Origin: Burkholderiales bacterium
Lineage (GTDB): Bacteria; Pseudomonadota; Gammaproteobacteria; Burkholderiales; Burkholderiaceae_C
Direction of reading: 5' to 3'
Length of the DNA stretch: 40,477 bases
Assembly (NCBI GenBank): GCA_003963005.1
Contig: RXJW01000167.1
Span: 1-40,477, forward strand
The notes beneath the pieces were generated by a model. It was not told the DNA's origin. It made no database searches and worked only from the letters and a program-made list of their open reading frames with translations. Each line of letters opens with the position of its first letter. Position 1 is the first letter of the stretch. Both the position numbers and the translations under genes were made by a program. Positions 8,575-16,047 of the stretch are shown piece after piece.

Positions 8575-9018
8575 TCAGCGCGCGTAGGGATCGGGCACGC
8601 CCAGGCGAGCCAGGATCTCGGTCTCCCGGGCTTCCATGCAGGCGGCCTCGGCGTCGTCCTCGTGGTCGTAGCCCTGCGCATGCAGCGTGCCGTGGACCAG
8701 CATGTGGGCGTAATGGTCGAGCAGCGGGATGGCCAGATCCGCAGCCTCGCGCTCGACCACCTCGGCGCAGATGACGAGGTCGGCCCCGACGACCGGCTCG
8801 TGAGCGTAGTCGAAGGTCAGCACATTGGTGGCGTAGTCCTTGCCGCGGTACTCGCGATTCAAGGTGCGGCCTTCCTCGGCGTCGACGATGCGCACGGCGA
8901 TCTCACCGGGCAACTCCAGCGCCGCCCGGATGAAGCGCTGCACCTTGTGACGCGGCAGCAGCGCGCGGTGACGTGGGTCCGCAAACTGGAGGGACAGACT
9001 CAGTTCGGGACGGCTCAT
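8575..9018 (-). CDS. ybeY: Endoribonuclease YbeY (rRNA maturation factor)
   Basis: Single-strand-specific, zinc-dependent RNase needed for 16S rRNA 3' maturation and ribosome quality control. The zinc motif HGTLHAQGYDH gives ligands H109, H113 and H119. The segment LNREYRGKDYATNVLTFDY is also diagnostic. Length 147 residues is usual. The start ATG at 9018 overlaps the phoH stop by four bases (ATGA), the standard phoH-ybeY arrangement. Confidence 0.97.
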   Translation of the reverse strand: MSRPELSLSLQFADPRHRALLPRHKVQRFIRAALELPGEIAVRIVDAEEGRTLNREYRGKDYATNVLTFDYAHEPVVGADLVICAEVVEREAADLAIPLLDHYAHMLVHGTLHAQGYDHEDDAEAACMEARETEILARLGVPDPYAR

Positions 9019-9989
9019 GCCTCTCTCCCCTCGCGCTTGGCACGCGCCTCATAGGCTTCGACGATGCGGGCCACCAGTGGGTGGCGCACGACATCGGCGC
9101 TCGTGAACCGGGTCATCGCAATGCCCTTGACCTTGGCGAGCACGCGTTCGGCGTCGATGAGCCCGGACTGCACGCCGCGCGGCAGGTCGATCTGACTCGT
9201 GTCGCCCGTCACCACACAGCGGCTGCCGAAACCGATGCGGGTCAGGAACATCTTCATCTGCTCAGGCGTGGTGTTCTGGGCTTCGTCCAGGATCACGAAG
9301 GCATGGTTGAGCGTACGGCCGCGCATGAAGGCCAGCGGCGCCACTTCCAGCTGCCCTTTCTCGAATGCCTTGGTCACGCGGTCGAAGCCCAGCAGGTCGT
9401 ACAGGGCGTCGTAGAGCGGGCGCAGGTAGGGGTCGACCTTCTGCGTGAGGTCGCCCGGCAGGAAGCCCAGCCGCTCGCCGGCCTCCACCGCCGGACGCGT
9501 CAGGATGATGCGCTGCACGGCTGCACGCTCGAGGGCGTCGACTGCACAGGCCACGGCCAGGAAGGTCTTGCCGGTGCCCGCAGGGCCGAGGCCGAAGGTG
9601 ATGTCGTGCGACAGGATCTGCTGCAGGTATTGGTGCTGGCGCGGCGTGCGAGCCGACAGGTCGGCACGCCGGGTGCGCAACACGAGCGGCCCGTTGCCAT
9701 CTTCATGGCCAGGCGCGCGCGCCGGGGCAACCGGTGCCTTGGCCTCGACCAGCGCCAACTGCAGCGTCTCGGCCGACAACGGGCGGCGGGCGCGCTCGTA
9801 GAGGCCTTCCAGCAGCGTGCGTGTGCGCTCGGCAGCCGCCTTGGGGCCATCGACACGAAACTCGGCATCCCGGCGCGTGAGCTTCACGCCCAGGGCTGCT
9901 TCGATGTCACGCAGGTGGGCGTCCAGGCTGCCGCAGACGCGCGCCAGCCGCGTGTTGTCCACGGGTTCGAGGGTGAATCTCAGGATCAC
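9015..9989 (-). CDS. phoH: PhoH-like ATPase (YbeZ)
   Basis: Cytoplasmic P-loop ATPase that works with YbeY in RNA metabolism. The 324-residue product has Walker A GPAGTGKT (135-142), Walker B ILDEAQN (DEAQ at 235-238) and the GDTSQIDLP block typical of the family, after an N-terminal domain of about 120 residues. The start is inferred as GTG at 9989 (then ILRFTLEP, the usual opening). No good ribosome site is seen and there is no upstream ATG in frame before the divergent kinase gene. MiaB, often next to phoH, is not in this window. Confidence 0.95.
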   Translation of the reverse strand: MILRFTLEPVDNTRLARVCGSLDAHLRDIEAALGVKLTRRDAEFRVDGPKAAAERTRTLLEGLYERARRPLSAETLQLALVEAKAPVAPARAPGHEDGNGPLVLRTRRADLSARTPRQHQYLQQILSHDITFGLGPAGTGKTFLAVACAVDALERAAVQRIILTRPAVEAGERLGFLPGDLTQKVDPYLRPLYDALYDLLGFDRVTKAFEKGQLEVAPLAFMRGRTLNHAFVILDEAQNTTPEQMKMFLTRIGFGSRCVVTGDTSQIDLPRGVQSGLIDAERVLAKVKGIAMTRFTSADVVRHPLVARIVEAYEARAKREGREA

Positions 9990-10074
9990 GATGGCAGATG
10001 AAAGTGAGGTGACGATTGTCGCTGGTGCATTCCCCGGCGCCCGGGGGGCATGGCGTCCCGCACAATGCCGCCCC

Positions 10075-11487
10075 ATGACGCTGCCCTCTGCGCCTTTGGC
10101 TCCGGCCGCCCGGGGCCCTGCCCTCGTTGTCCTGCTGACCCTGGCCCTGCTGTGCCCTGAAGCCCAGGCCCAGTCGGCGCCGGTGAGCCTGTATTGGGCC
10201 GCGACCGTGCATGCCTGGGTCGCCGCGATGCTCGCGCTGATGGCCGCGGTGGTCGGCCTGATTTCCGGCATGCACCCGCGCGAGCGCCCAGCCACCTTCC
10301 TGATCGGCATGATGCTCAGCTGGGTGGTGCTGCGTGCCGCTGCAGCCCCGAGCGCCGCCGGCCTGCGCCCCTTGCTCATGACCCTGCTCGTGCTGTGCGG
10401 CGTGCAATACCTGTTGCGCCAGATGAACTGGAAGCGCAGCTGGATCGACCATGCGCTGCTGATCCAGTGCCTGGTCGTGCCGGCCAGCCTGCTGGCGACG
10501 GGCGGGCAGATGGGTCTGCTGGGCACCGTCTGGCATGCGGTCCTGAGCCTCGAACTCGTCGCGGCGATGGGGTGGGCGCTGTGGCTGCGCCGCGTGCGAC
10601 TGCAGCACGGCGGCGACGACGCGCAGGCGCGCGATCTCGTGCTGATGGCCTGTCTGTGCCTACCGACGATGCTGGCGCTACTGGCCGAGCTGGCGCTGGC
10701 CGCCACGAGTGAATCACTCTGGTGGGTGACCTCCCCGTGGCTCGGCCTGATGCTGCCTCTGCTGATGCTGTCGCTGGGCCTGCAGCTCGTGGGCAGCGTG
10801 GCGCAGGCACGCCTGGAGGCCGAGCGCCGTGTCGCTGCCGTCGAGCAGCGCATGGCCGAGCGCATCGCCGAGGTGGAGCGCGCCCACGGTCAGCTCGCCG
10901 AACAGAAGCTGGAGCAGGTCACCGAGCGCGAGCGCAAGCGCATTGCCGCCGACCTGCACGACGACCTGGGCGCCAAGCTGCTGACGATCGTGCACACCAG
11001 TGAATCCGACCGCATCTCAACGCTGGCCCGCGAGGCGCTGGAGGAAATGCGACTGTCGGTGCGCGGCCTGACCGGCAAGCCGGTGCACCTGATCGACGCC
11101 CTGGGCGACTGGCGTGCCGAAGTCGTCTCACGGCTGGGTCAGGCCAACATCCTGGCTGAGTGGAAATCGCCCGCCGAAGACGTCGAGCACACGCTGCAGG
11201 CCCGCGCCTACGTGCAGACCACGCGCATCCTGCGGGAGTCGGTGTCCAACATCATCAAGCACAGCGGCGCCACGCATGCGACGATTTCGAGTGCAGTTCA
11301 AGACGGTGACTTCATCCTGACCATCCAGGACAACGGCAACGGCATCCCCACCGAGCTGGAGGGCCGGCTCGACCGCGGGCACGGCATGGCGAGCATGAAA
11401 TCACGCGCCAAGCAAATGCATGGCCAGTGCCTGGTTGAATCCGGCCCGGGCTGGGGTACTGTCATCCGTCTGACCATTCCGCTGTGA
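10075..11487 (+). CDS. Membrane sensor histidine kinase (7TM, HisKA_3/NarL type)
   Basis: A 470-residue kinase. An N-terminal hydrophobic stretch ending in EAQAQ (about residue 28) may be a signal peptide. It is followed by seven hydrophobic helices to about residue 240 with little extracytoplasmic loop, then a short coiled linker (AERRVAAVEQRMAERIAEVER). The dimerisation/phosphoacceptor helix reads RERKRIAADLHDDLGAKL, with the phosphorylated His in LHDD. The ATPase domain has the N box (ESVSNIIKHSGA), DNGNGIP and GHGMASMKSRA. The response regulator gene follows after 27 bases. The signal sensed cannot be read from the sequence. Confidence 0.9.
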   Translation: MTLPSAPLAPAARGPALVVLLTLALLCPEAQAQSAPVSLYWAATVHAWVAAMLALMAAVVGLISGMHPRERPATFLIGMMLSWVVLRAAAAPSAAGLRPLLMTLLVLCGVQYLLRQMNWKRSWIDHALLIQCLVVPASLLATGGQMGLLGTVWHAVLSLELVAAMGWALWLRRVRLQHGGDDAQARDLVLMACLCLPTMLALLAELALAATSESLWWVTSPWLGLMLPLLMLSLGLQLVGSVAQARLEAERRVAAVEQRMAERIAEVERAHGQLAEQKLEQVTERERKRIAADLHDDLGAKLLTIVHTSESDRISTLAREALEEMRLSVRGLTGKPVHLIDALGDWRAEVVSRLGQANILAEWKSPAEDVEHTLQARAYVQTTRILRESVSNIIKHSGATHATISSAVQDGDFILTIQDNGNGIPTELEGRLDRGHGMASMKSRAKQMHGQCLVESGPGWGTVIRLTIPL

Positions 11488-11514
11488 ACCTGCCCCGTTT
11501 GCCGAGGCCCTGCC

Positions 11515-12168
11515 ATGAACCACATCCTGCTGCTTGAAGACATCCCGGAGATCCGCGCCTGGCTCAAGGCCCTGGTCAAGCAGGTGTTCGCCAATGCCCA
11601 GATCACCGAGTGCTCCCGCGTGCAGGACGCCCTGTCGCTGGTCAACGGCCAGCGCTTCACGCTGGCCCTGCTGGACCTGGGCCTGCCGGACGGCTCGGGC
11701 GTGGAAGTGATCGCCGCGCTGCGCGAGAAGCAGCCGGAGGTGCAGTCGGTCATCGTGACCATCCACGACGACGACGAGCATCTCTTCCCGGCGCTGCAGG
11801 CCGGCGCCTTCGGCTACCTGCTGAAGGAGCAGTCGCGTGAGCTGCTGGTCGAGCAGCTGCAGCGCATGAGCCAGGGCGAGCCGCCGCTGTCGCCGTCGAT
11901 CGCCCGCAAGGTCATCGCCTACTTTGCCGCACAGGCCAAGCCGAGCTCGCAAGCCCTGCTGCACGAGGTGTCGCTGACCGACCGTGAGACCGAGGTGCTG
12001 CTGCGCGTGGCCAAGGGCTTCACGCTGCCCGAGATCGGCGTTCAGCTCGGCCTGTCGCGCCACACCATCGCCGACTACGTGAAGCAGATCTATCGCAAGC
12101 TCAACGTGAGCTCGCGCGCCGAGGCCGCACTGGAAGCCCAGCGCCTGGGTTTGTTCGGCCGCAACTGA
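11515..12168 (+). CDS. Two-component response regulator, NarL/LuxR type
   Basis: A 217-residue regulator. The receiver domain (about 1-120) has acidic pocket E8/D9, phosphoacceptor D54 (LLDLGLPDG) and the conserved lysine in GYLLKEQ. The C-terminal LuxR helix-turn-helix (about 150-210) reads LTDRETEVLLRVAKGFTLPEIGVQLGLSRHT in pieces, including the family hallmark VKQIYRKLNVSSRAEA. It is the evident partner of the kinase just upstream. Targets unknown; the divergent phoH promoter region and the kinase's own promoter (9990-10074) are the nearest candidates. Confidence 0.94.
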   Translation: MNHILLLEDIPEIRAWLKALVKQVFANAQITECSRVQDALSLVNGQRFTLALLDLGLPDGSGVEVIAALREKQPEVQSVIVTIHDDDEHLFPALQAGAFGYLLKEQSRELLVEQLQRMSQGEPPLSPSIARKVIAYFAAQAKPSSQALLHEVSLTDRETEVLLRVAKGFTLPEIGVQLGLSRHTIADYVKQIYRKLNVSSRAEAALEAQRLGLFGRN

Positions 12169-12195
12169 GGCCCGTGTGGCCCGGATAATGGGCCG

Positions 12196-12765
12196 ATGAT
12201 CGGAAGACTCAGCGGCGTCATCGCCGAGAAAACGCCGCCGCAGGTGGTGATCGACGTGGCCGGCGTGGGCTACGAGGTCGATGTGCCCATGAGCACCTTC
12301 TTCAACCTCGGCGGCCTCGGTGAACGCGCCGTGCTGCTGACGCATCTCGTCGTGCGCGAGGATGCTCACCAGCTCTTCGGCTTCCTCACGCAGGAAGAGC
12401 GCGCCACCTTCCGCCAGCTCATCAAGATCAGCGGCATCGGCCCGAAGATGGCCCTCGGGCTGCTGTCGGGACTCTCCGTGGCCGAGCTGGCACAGGCCGT
12501 GACCCGCCAGGAGGCGGGGCGCCTGACCAAGGTGCCCGGCATCGGCAAGAAGACCGCCGAGCGCCTGCTGCTGGAGCTCAAAGGCAAGCTGGGCGCGGAC
12601 CTGGCGCTGCCGGCCACCGTGGCCAATGACGACCAGGCAGACATCCTGCAAGCCCTCGTCGCGCTGGGCTACAGCGAGAAGGACGCAGCCGCCGCCCTGA
12701 AGGCACTGCCGCCGGACGTGGGCGTCAGCGACGGCATCAAGCTGGCCCTGAAGAAACTGTCGTGA
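12196..12765 (+). CDS. ruvA: Holliday junction branch migration protein RuvA
   Basis: Tetrameric junction-binding subunit of the RuvABC resolvasome. The 189-residue product has the N-terminal OB fold (MIGRLSGVIAEKTPPQVVID), two helix-hairpin-helix motifs (KISGIGPKMAL and KVPGIGKKTAER) and the C-terminal RuvB-binding three-helix domain (ILQALVALGYSEKDA). It lies 27 bases after the response regulator and 10 bases before ruvB. No LexA-type box is obvious upstream. RuvC is not in the window. Confidence 0.98.
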   Translation: MIGRLSGVIAEKTPPQVVIDVAGVGYEVDVPMSTFFNLGGLGERAVLLTHLVVREDAHQLFGFLTQEERATFRQLIKISGIGPKMALGLLSGLSVAELAQAVTRQEAGRLTKVPGIGKKTAERLLLELKGKLGADLALPATVANDDQADILQALVALGYSEKDAAAALKALPPDVGVSDGIKLALKKLS

Positions 12766-12775
12766 GTGACCGGCC

Positions 12776-13825
12776 ATGAGCATCCAGACCGACGACTTCG
12801 CCCAGGCGCCCCGCATCGTCAACGCCGCGCCAGAGTCCAGCCGCGAGGAGGCGCTCGAACGTGCGCTGCGGCCCAAGCTGCTCGACGACTACGTCGGCCA
12901 GAGCAAGGCCCGGGAGCAGCTGGAGATCTTCATCGGCGCCGCCCGCAAGCGCCACGAGGCCCTGGACCACGTGCTGCTCTTCGGACCGCCCGGCCTTGGC
13001 AAGACGACCCTATCGCACATCATTGCCGCCGAACTCGGCGTCAACCTGCGGCAAACCTCCGGGCCGGTGCTGGAGAAGCCCAAGGACCTGGCGGCCATCC
13101 TCACCAATCTCGAGAAGAACGACGTTCTTTTCATCGATGAGATCCACCGGCTCAGCCCGGTCGTTGAGGAGATCCTGTACCCGGCGCTGGAGGACTACCA
13201 GATCGACATCATGATCGGCGAGGGCCCGGCCGCGCGCTCGATCAAGCTCGACCTGCAGCCGTTCACGCTGGTCGGTGCGACCACGCGCGCCGGCATGTTG
13301 ACCAATCCGCTGCGCGACCGCTTCGGCATCGTTGCGCGTCTGGAGTTCTACACGCCGGCCGAACTGCAGCGCATCGTGACGCGCTCGGCCGGGCTGCTCG
13401 GGGCGCCGATCGATGCGGACGGCGCGCTGGAAATCGCCCGGCGCTCCCGCGGCACACCCCGCATCGCGAACCGGCTGCTGCGCCGGGTGCGCGACTATGC
13501 CGAGGTCAAGGGCGACGGCCGCATCGTCGCGGGCATCGCCGACAAGGCGCTGGCCATGCTCGACGTCGACCCGCAGGGCTTCGACCTGATGGACCGGAAG
13601 TTCCTGGAGGCGGTGGTGCACCGGTTCGACGGCGGCCCCGTGGGCCTGGAGAACGTGGCCGCGGCCATCGGCGAGGAGGCCGGCACGATCGAAGATGTCA
13701 TCGAGCCCTACCTGATCCAGCAGGGCTTCCTGCAGCGCACGCCGCGTGGTCGGGTCGCAACGCTGGCGGCGTGGCGGCATCTCGGTCTCGCGCCGCCGAG
13801 CCGCACCGATCTGTTCTCGGAGTAG
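12776..13825 (+). CDS. ruvB: Holliday junction ATP-dependent helicase RuvB
   Basis: Hexameric AAA+ motor that drives branch migration with RuvA. The 349-residue product has Walker A GPPGLGKT (70-77), Walker B with DEIHRLSP (121-128), sensor 1 in LVGATTRAGML, the arginine-finger region PLRDRFG, and the C-terminal winged helix ending in GRVATLAAWRHLGL. It is full length. ruvA lies immediately upstream. Confidence 0.99.
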   Translation: MSIQTDDFAQAPRIVNAAPESSREEALERALRPKLLDDYVGQSKAREQLEIFIGAARKRHEALDHVLLFGPPGLGKTTLSHIIAAELGVNLRQTSGPVLEKPKDLAAILTNLEKNDVLFIDEIHRLSPVVEEILYPALEDYQIDIMIGEGPAARSIKLDLQPFTLVGATTRAGMLTNPLRDRFGIVARLEFYTPAELQRIVTRSAGLLGAPIDADGALEIARRSRGTPRIANRLLRRVRDYAEVKGDGRIVAGIADKALAMLDVDPQGFDLMDRKFLEAVVHRFDGGPVGLENVAAAIGEEAGTIEDVIEPYLIQQGFLQRTPRGRVATLAAWRHLGLAPPSRTDLFSE

Positions 13826-13893
13826 CCGCGGCAGGGCGTGCCCGATCAGGTCTGCGCAGCAGCCGGCCTCGCCCCCTGTACAGGTCGGCCATG

Positions 13894-13920
13894 AAAAAAG
13901 CGCCCCGCGGGGCGCTTTCT
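13894..13920 (-). terminator. Rho-independent terminator of the porin gene
   Basis: Perfect stem GCGCCC/GGGCGC (13900-13905 with 13910-13915), extended by A/T pairs, followed by six T residues when read leftward from the porin. Because the flanks are AAA and TTT on both sides it may also stop ruvB transcription in the other direction, with a poorer T tract. Confidence 0.85.
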
Positions 13921-13938
13921 CGATGCTGATCGCGGGGA

Positions 13939-14889
13939 TCAGAAGTTGTGGCGGATACCAGCAGCCAGCGAGCTGAAATCCTGGCCGGCAGCGCCAGTGG
14001 CGTAGGTGCCCTTGATCTGGTTGTCAGTCTTCGTCCAGAAGCCGTACACCTTGGTGCGCTTGCTCAGGTTGTAGTTGTAGCCCACGGTCAGTTGCTTGGC
14101 GCCGTCGTCAGCCAGGATGGTGTCAGCCTTGCCGTAGTTCAGGTGGAACTCGGACTGGCCGACCACGTACATGCCGGAGGCGCGCCACACGTTCCAGTTC
14201 TTCTTGCCGGCAGCGCCGAAGGTGTTCTCGGCACGCTGGATGTAACCGCCCACGATCAGGGGGCCAAACTCGTACAGACCGCGGACGGCGACCTGGGTGA
14301 AATCACCCTTCTTCTCGTAGCCCAGACCGGCGTGCAGCGGGCCCATGTCGTAGTTGATGGCCAGATCGCTGGCGCGGGTGGTCGTGCCTTCGCCGGCGCT
14401 CAGGGACACTTCGGCGTTGAAGCCGGCCACCGTCGGGGTGAAGTACGAGACCTTGTTGTTGGTCTGGAACTGCGTGGCGTAGAGGTTGTCAGCGGACGTG
14501 CCGGTGTCGTGGTTGTGGTTGCTGACGTAGTCGGCCGTCGCGAAGTACGAGCCCGGGAACCACTTGCCAAGGCGCACGGCGCCGAAGCTGCCTTCCAGCT
14601 GGACCCACGAAGCGCGGTTCCAGAAGGTGGTGCCACCGGTAGCAGCGCCGGTGTCGCTGTTCAGACCATGCTCGAGGGAGAACGAAGCCTTCAGGCCACC
14701 GCCGAGGTCTTCGCTGCCCTTGAAGCCCAGGCGCGAGGAGTTGTTTTGCACCACGATCTTGCGATCTTGCGTGCCGATCTTCTGGCTTTCGACGGTGGTG
14801 TTCAGGCGGCCCCACAGGGTGACGCTTTGGGCGAAGGCCGGGGCGGCGGCGGTGGCGGCCAGTGCGGCGACGAGCGCGATCTTTTTCAT
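13939..14889 (-). CDS. Gram-negative porin (betaproteobacterial trimeric type)
   Basis: A 316-residue outer-membrane 16-strand porin. Signal peptide MKKIALVAALAATAAAPAFA (cleaved before QSVTLWG), then the hallmark opening SVTLWGRLNTTVE, an SSRLGFKGSEDLGGGLKA turn and the loop-3 region around NHNHDTGTSADN. Alternating beta strands run to the terminal IRHNF with its C-terminal phenylalanine needed for Bam recognition. Start 14889 gives the exact signal peptide, with AAGG a few bases upstream. It is monocistronic, with its own terminator and a hairpin leader. Likely a general anion-preferring diffusion porin; selectivity is inferred only from the family. Confidence 0.96.
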   Translation of the reverse strand: MKKIALVAALAATAAAPAFAQSVTLWGRLNTTVESQKIGTQDRKIVVQNNSSRLGFKGSEDLGGGLKASFSLEHGLNSDTGAATGGTTFWNRASWVQLEGSFGAVRLGKWFPGSYFATADYVSNHNHDTGTSADNLYATQFQTNNKVSYFTPTVAGFNAEVSLSAGEGTTTRASDLAINYDMGPLHAGLGYEKKGDFTQVAVRGLYEFGPLIVGGYIQRAENTFGAAGKKNWNVWRASGMYVVGQSEFHLNYGKADTILADDGAKQLTVGYNYNLSKRTKVYGFWTKTDNQIKGTYATGAAGQDFSSLAAGIRHNF

Positions 14890-14912
14890 CGTTTGCCTTT
14901 TCTGAGAGGTTG

Positions 14913-14958
14913 GGCGGGATGACAAACCCCGCCTTGAAGGACAGTGACAACGAGTATA
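14913..14958 (-). promoter_or_regulatory. Porin promoter -10 and leader hairpin
   Basis: Read leftward there is a good -10 element TATACT (14953-14958), with no clear -35. Between it and the porin start is a 6-bp stem GGCGGG/CCCGCC (14913-14918 with 14928-14933, nine-base loop) that would sit in the mRNA leader about 24 bases upstream of the ATG. Such leader structures often affect stability or small-RNA control; here that is inference. Confidence 0.4.
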
Positions 14959-15048
14959 GGAGCGGCTGTCGCCACACCCCACATGAGCGACGCGTGGATG
15001 CAACAGTGTCGCTAGGGGGCTGCAAAACGCCCCGCGCGCCGGCTGCCT

Positions 15049-15693
15049 TCAGGCGGCGACGTCATCCGCACTGAGGCCGGCCAGGTGATGGTCGTCATTC
15101 CAGCCGACCAGCGTCAGGCCCTGAGGCGTGGCAAGCAGGCGGTTGATGGTTGCGTTGCCCAGCTGCCAGCTGCGCGGCGCGTCCAGCGCCACCCGGGTAG
15201 CGGCGCGATAGAAGCAGTCCAGCACGCCGCCATGCGCCACCAAGGCGATGCAGCCCCCACGGTGCGCCCCCGCCGCCCGCTGCATCGCATCGAGGCAGCG
15301 CCGGTTGAACTGGATCAAGCTCTCGCCGCCGCCGACCTCGAAATCCGGCTCACGGCGCCGCCAGCGGTCTGCATCCCCTGGAAAACCCTGATCAATCTGC
15401 TGCCAGGTCAGCCCCTCGAAGCGGCCGAATGCCCGCTCGCGCAAACCCGGATCTTCGTGGACCGGCAGACCATGCACCGCCGCCACAGCCTGGGCCGTCA
15501 TGCGGGCGCGGCTCAGGTCGCTGGCATAGACCGCCGTCAACGGCTCGTCGGCCAGCGCTTGCGCCAGGCGCTCGGCCTGAGCCAGGCCCAGCGGGCTCAG
15601 CGGGATGTCGATGTGCCCCTGGATCCGGGTTTCGCGGTTCCAGAGCGTTTCGCCGTGGCGGATCACGACGAGGCGGGTCGCCTGATCCAGCAC
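15049..15693 (-). CDS. Histidine phosphatase family protein (phosphoglycerate mutase-like)
   Basis: A 214-residue branch-1 histidine phosphatase. Catalytic motif R12-H13-G-E15 in VVIRHGETLWN, with the second histidine in VAHGGVLDCF and the acidic residue in LRERAFGRFEG. The family includes GpmB and CobC-like phosphatases; the sequence alone does not decide the substrate, and no cobalamin genes are nearby. The start is GTG at 15693, sharing its G with the TAG stop of the DUF1840 gene, so translation is coupled. Confidence 0.88.
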   Translation of the reverse strand: MLDQATRLVVIRHGETLWNRETRIQGHIDIPLSPLGLAQAERLAQALADEPLTAVYASDLSRARMTAQAVAAVHGLPVHEDPGLRERAFGRFEGLTWQQIDQGFPGDADRWRRREPDFEVGGGESLIQFNRRCLDAMQRAAGAHRGGCIALVAHGGVLDCFYRAATRVALDAPRSWQLGNATINRLLATPQGLTLVGWNDDHHLAGLSADDVAA

Positions 15694-16016
15694 TAGACGC
15701 CCCAGACGACGTCAGCCGCTTCCTTGATGCTGCGCTGCATCAGCTCGCGCAAGGGCCAGGCACGCTGGCGAAGCGAGACGCCCTGCCGGCGCGGTGCCGG
15801 TTGCCCCGCCGCGCGGGCCTCGTCGACAGCCTGCTGGAACTGGGCCTCGTCAGCCGCGACGCCGGCTTCCAGCTGCTGCACGTAGCCCGGCAGCAACGCG
15901 GCTTCGAGGATGCCCTGGGGTGCAGGATCGCGCCCCATGAGCCGCAGGACGGCGTCCGCCGAGTCCGCCATCATGAGGATGTCGGCGCCTGCCTTGGACT
16001 TGAATCGGTAGAGCAT
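15693..16016 (-). CDS. DUF1840 family protein
   Basis: A 107-residue soluble protein beginning MLYRFKSKAGADILMM, the usual opening of DUF1840, a family found almost only in beta- and some gammaproteobacteria and of unknown function. The C-terminus has PLRELMQRSIKEAADVVWGV. The longer in-frame ATG at 16286 is rejected because it runs into the GGDEF-EAL gene. It ends on the start codon of the phosphatase gene. Confidence 0.88.
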   Translation of the reverse strand: MLYRFKSKAGADILMMADSADAVLRLMGRDPAPQGILEAALLPGYVQQLEAGVAADEAQFQQAVDEARAAGQPAPRRQGVSLRQRAWPLRELMQRSIKEAADVVWGV

Positions 16017-16047
16017 GCCGCATTGTGCGCCGTGCTTCGGGTCAGGG

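Noticed and set aside
12169..12195. SOS (LexA) box before ruvA
   Set aside because: The 27-base gap contains no CTG-N10-CAG-like palindrome.
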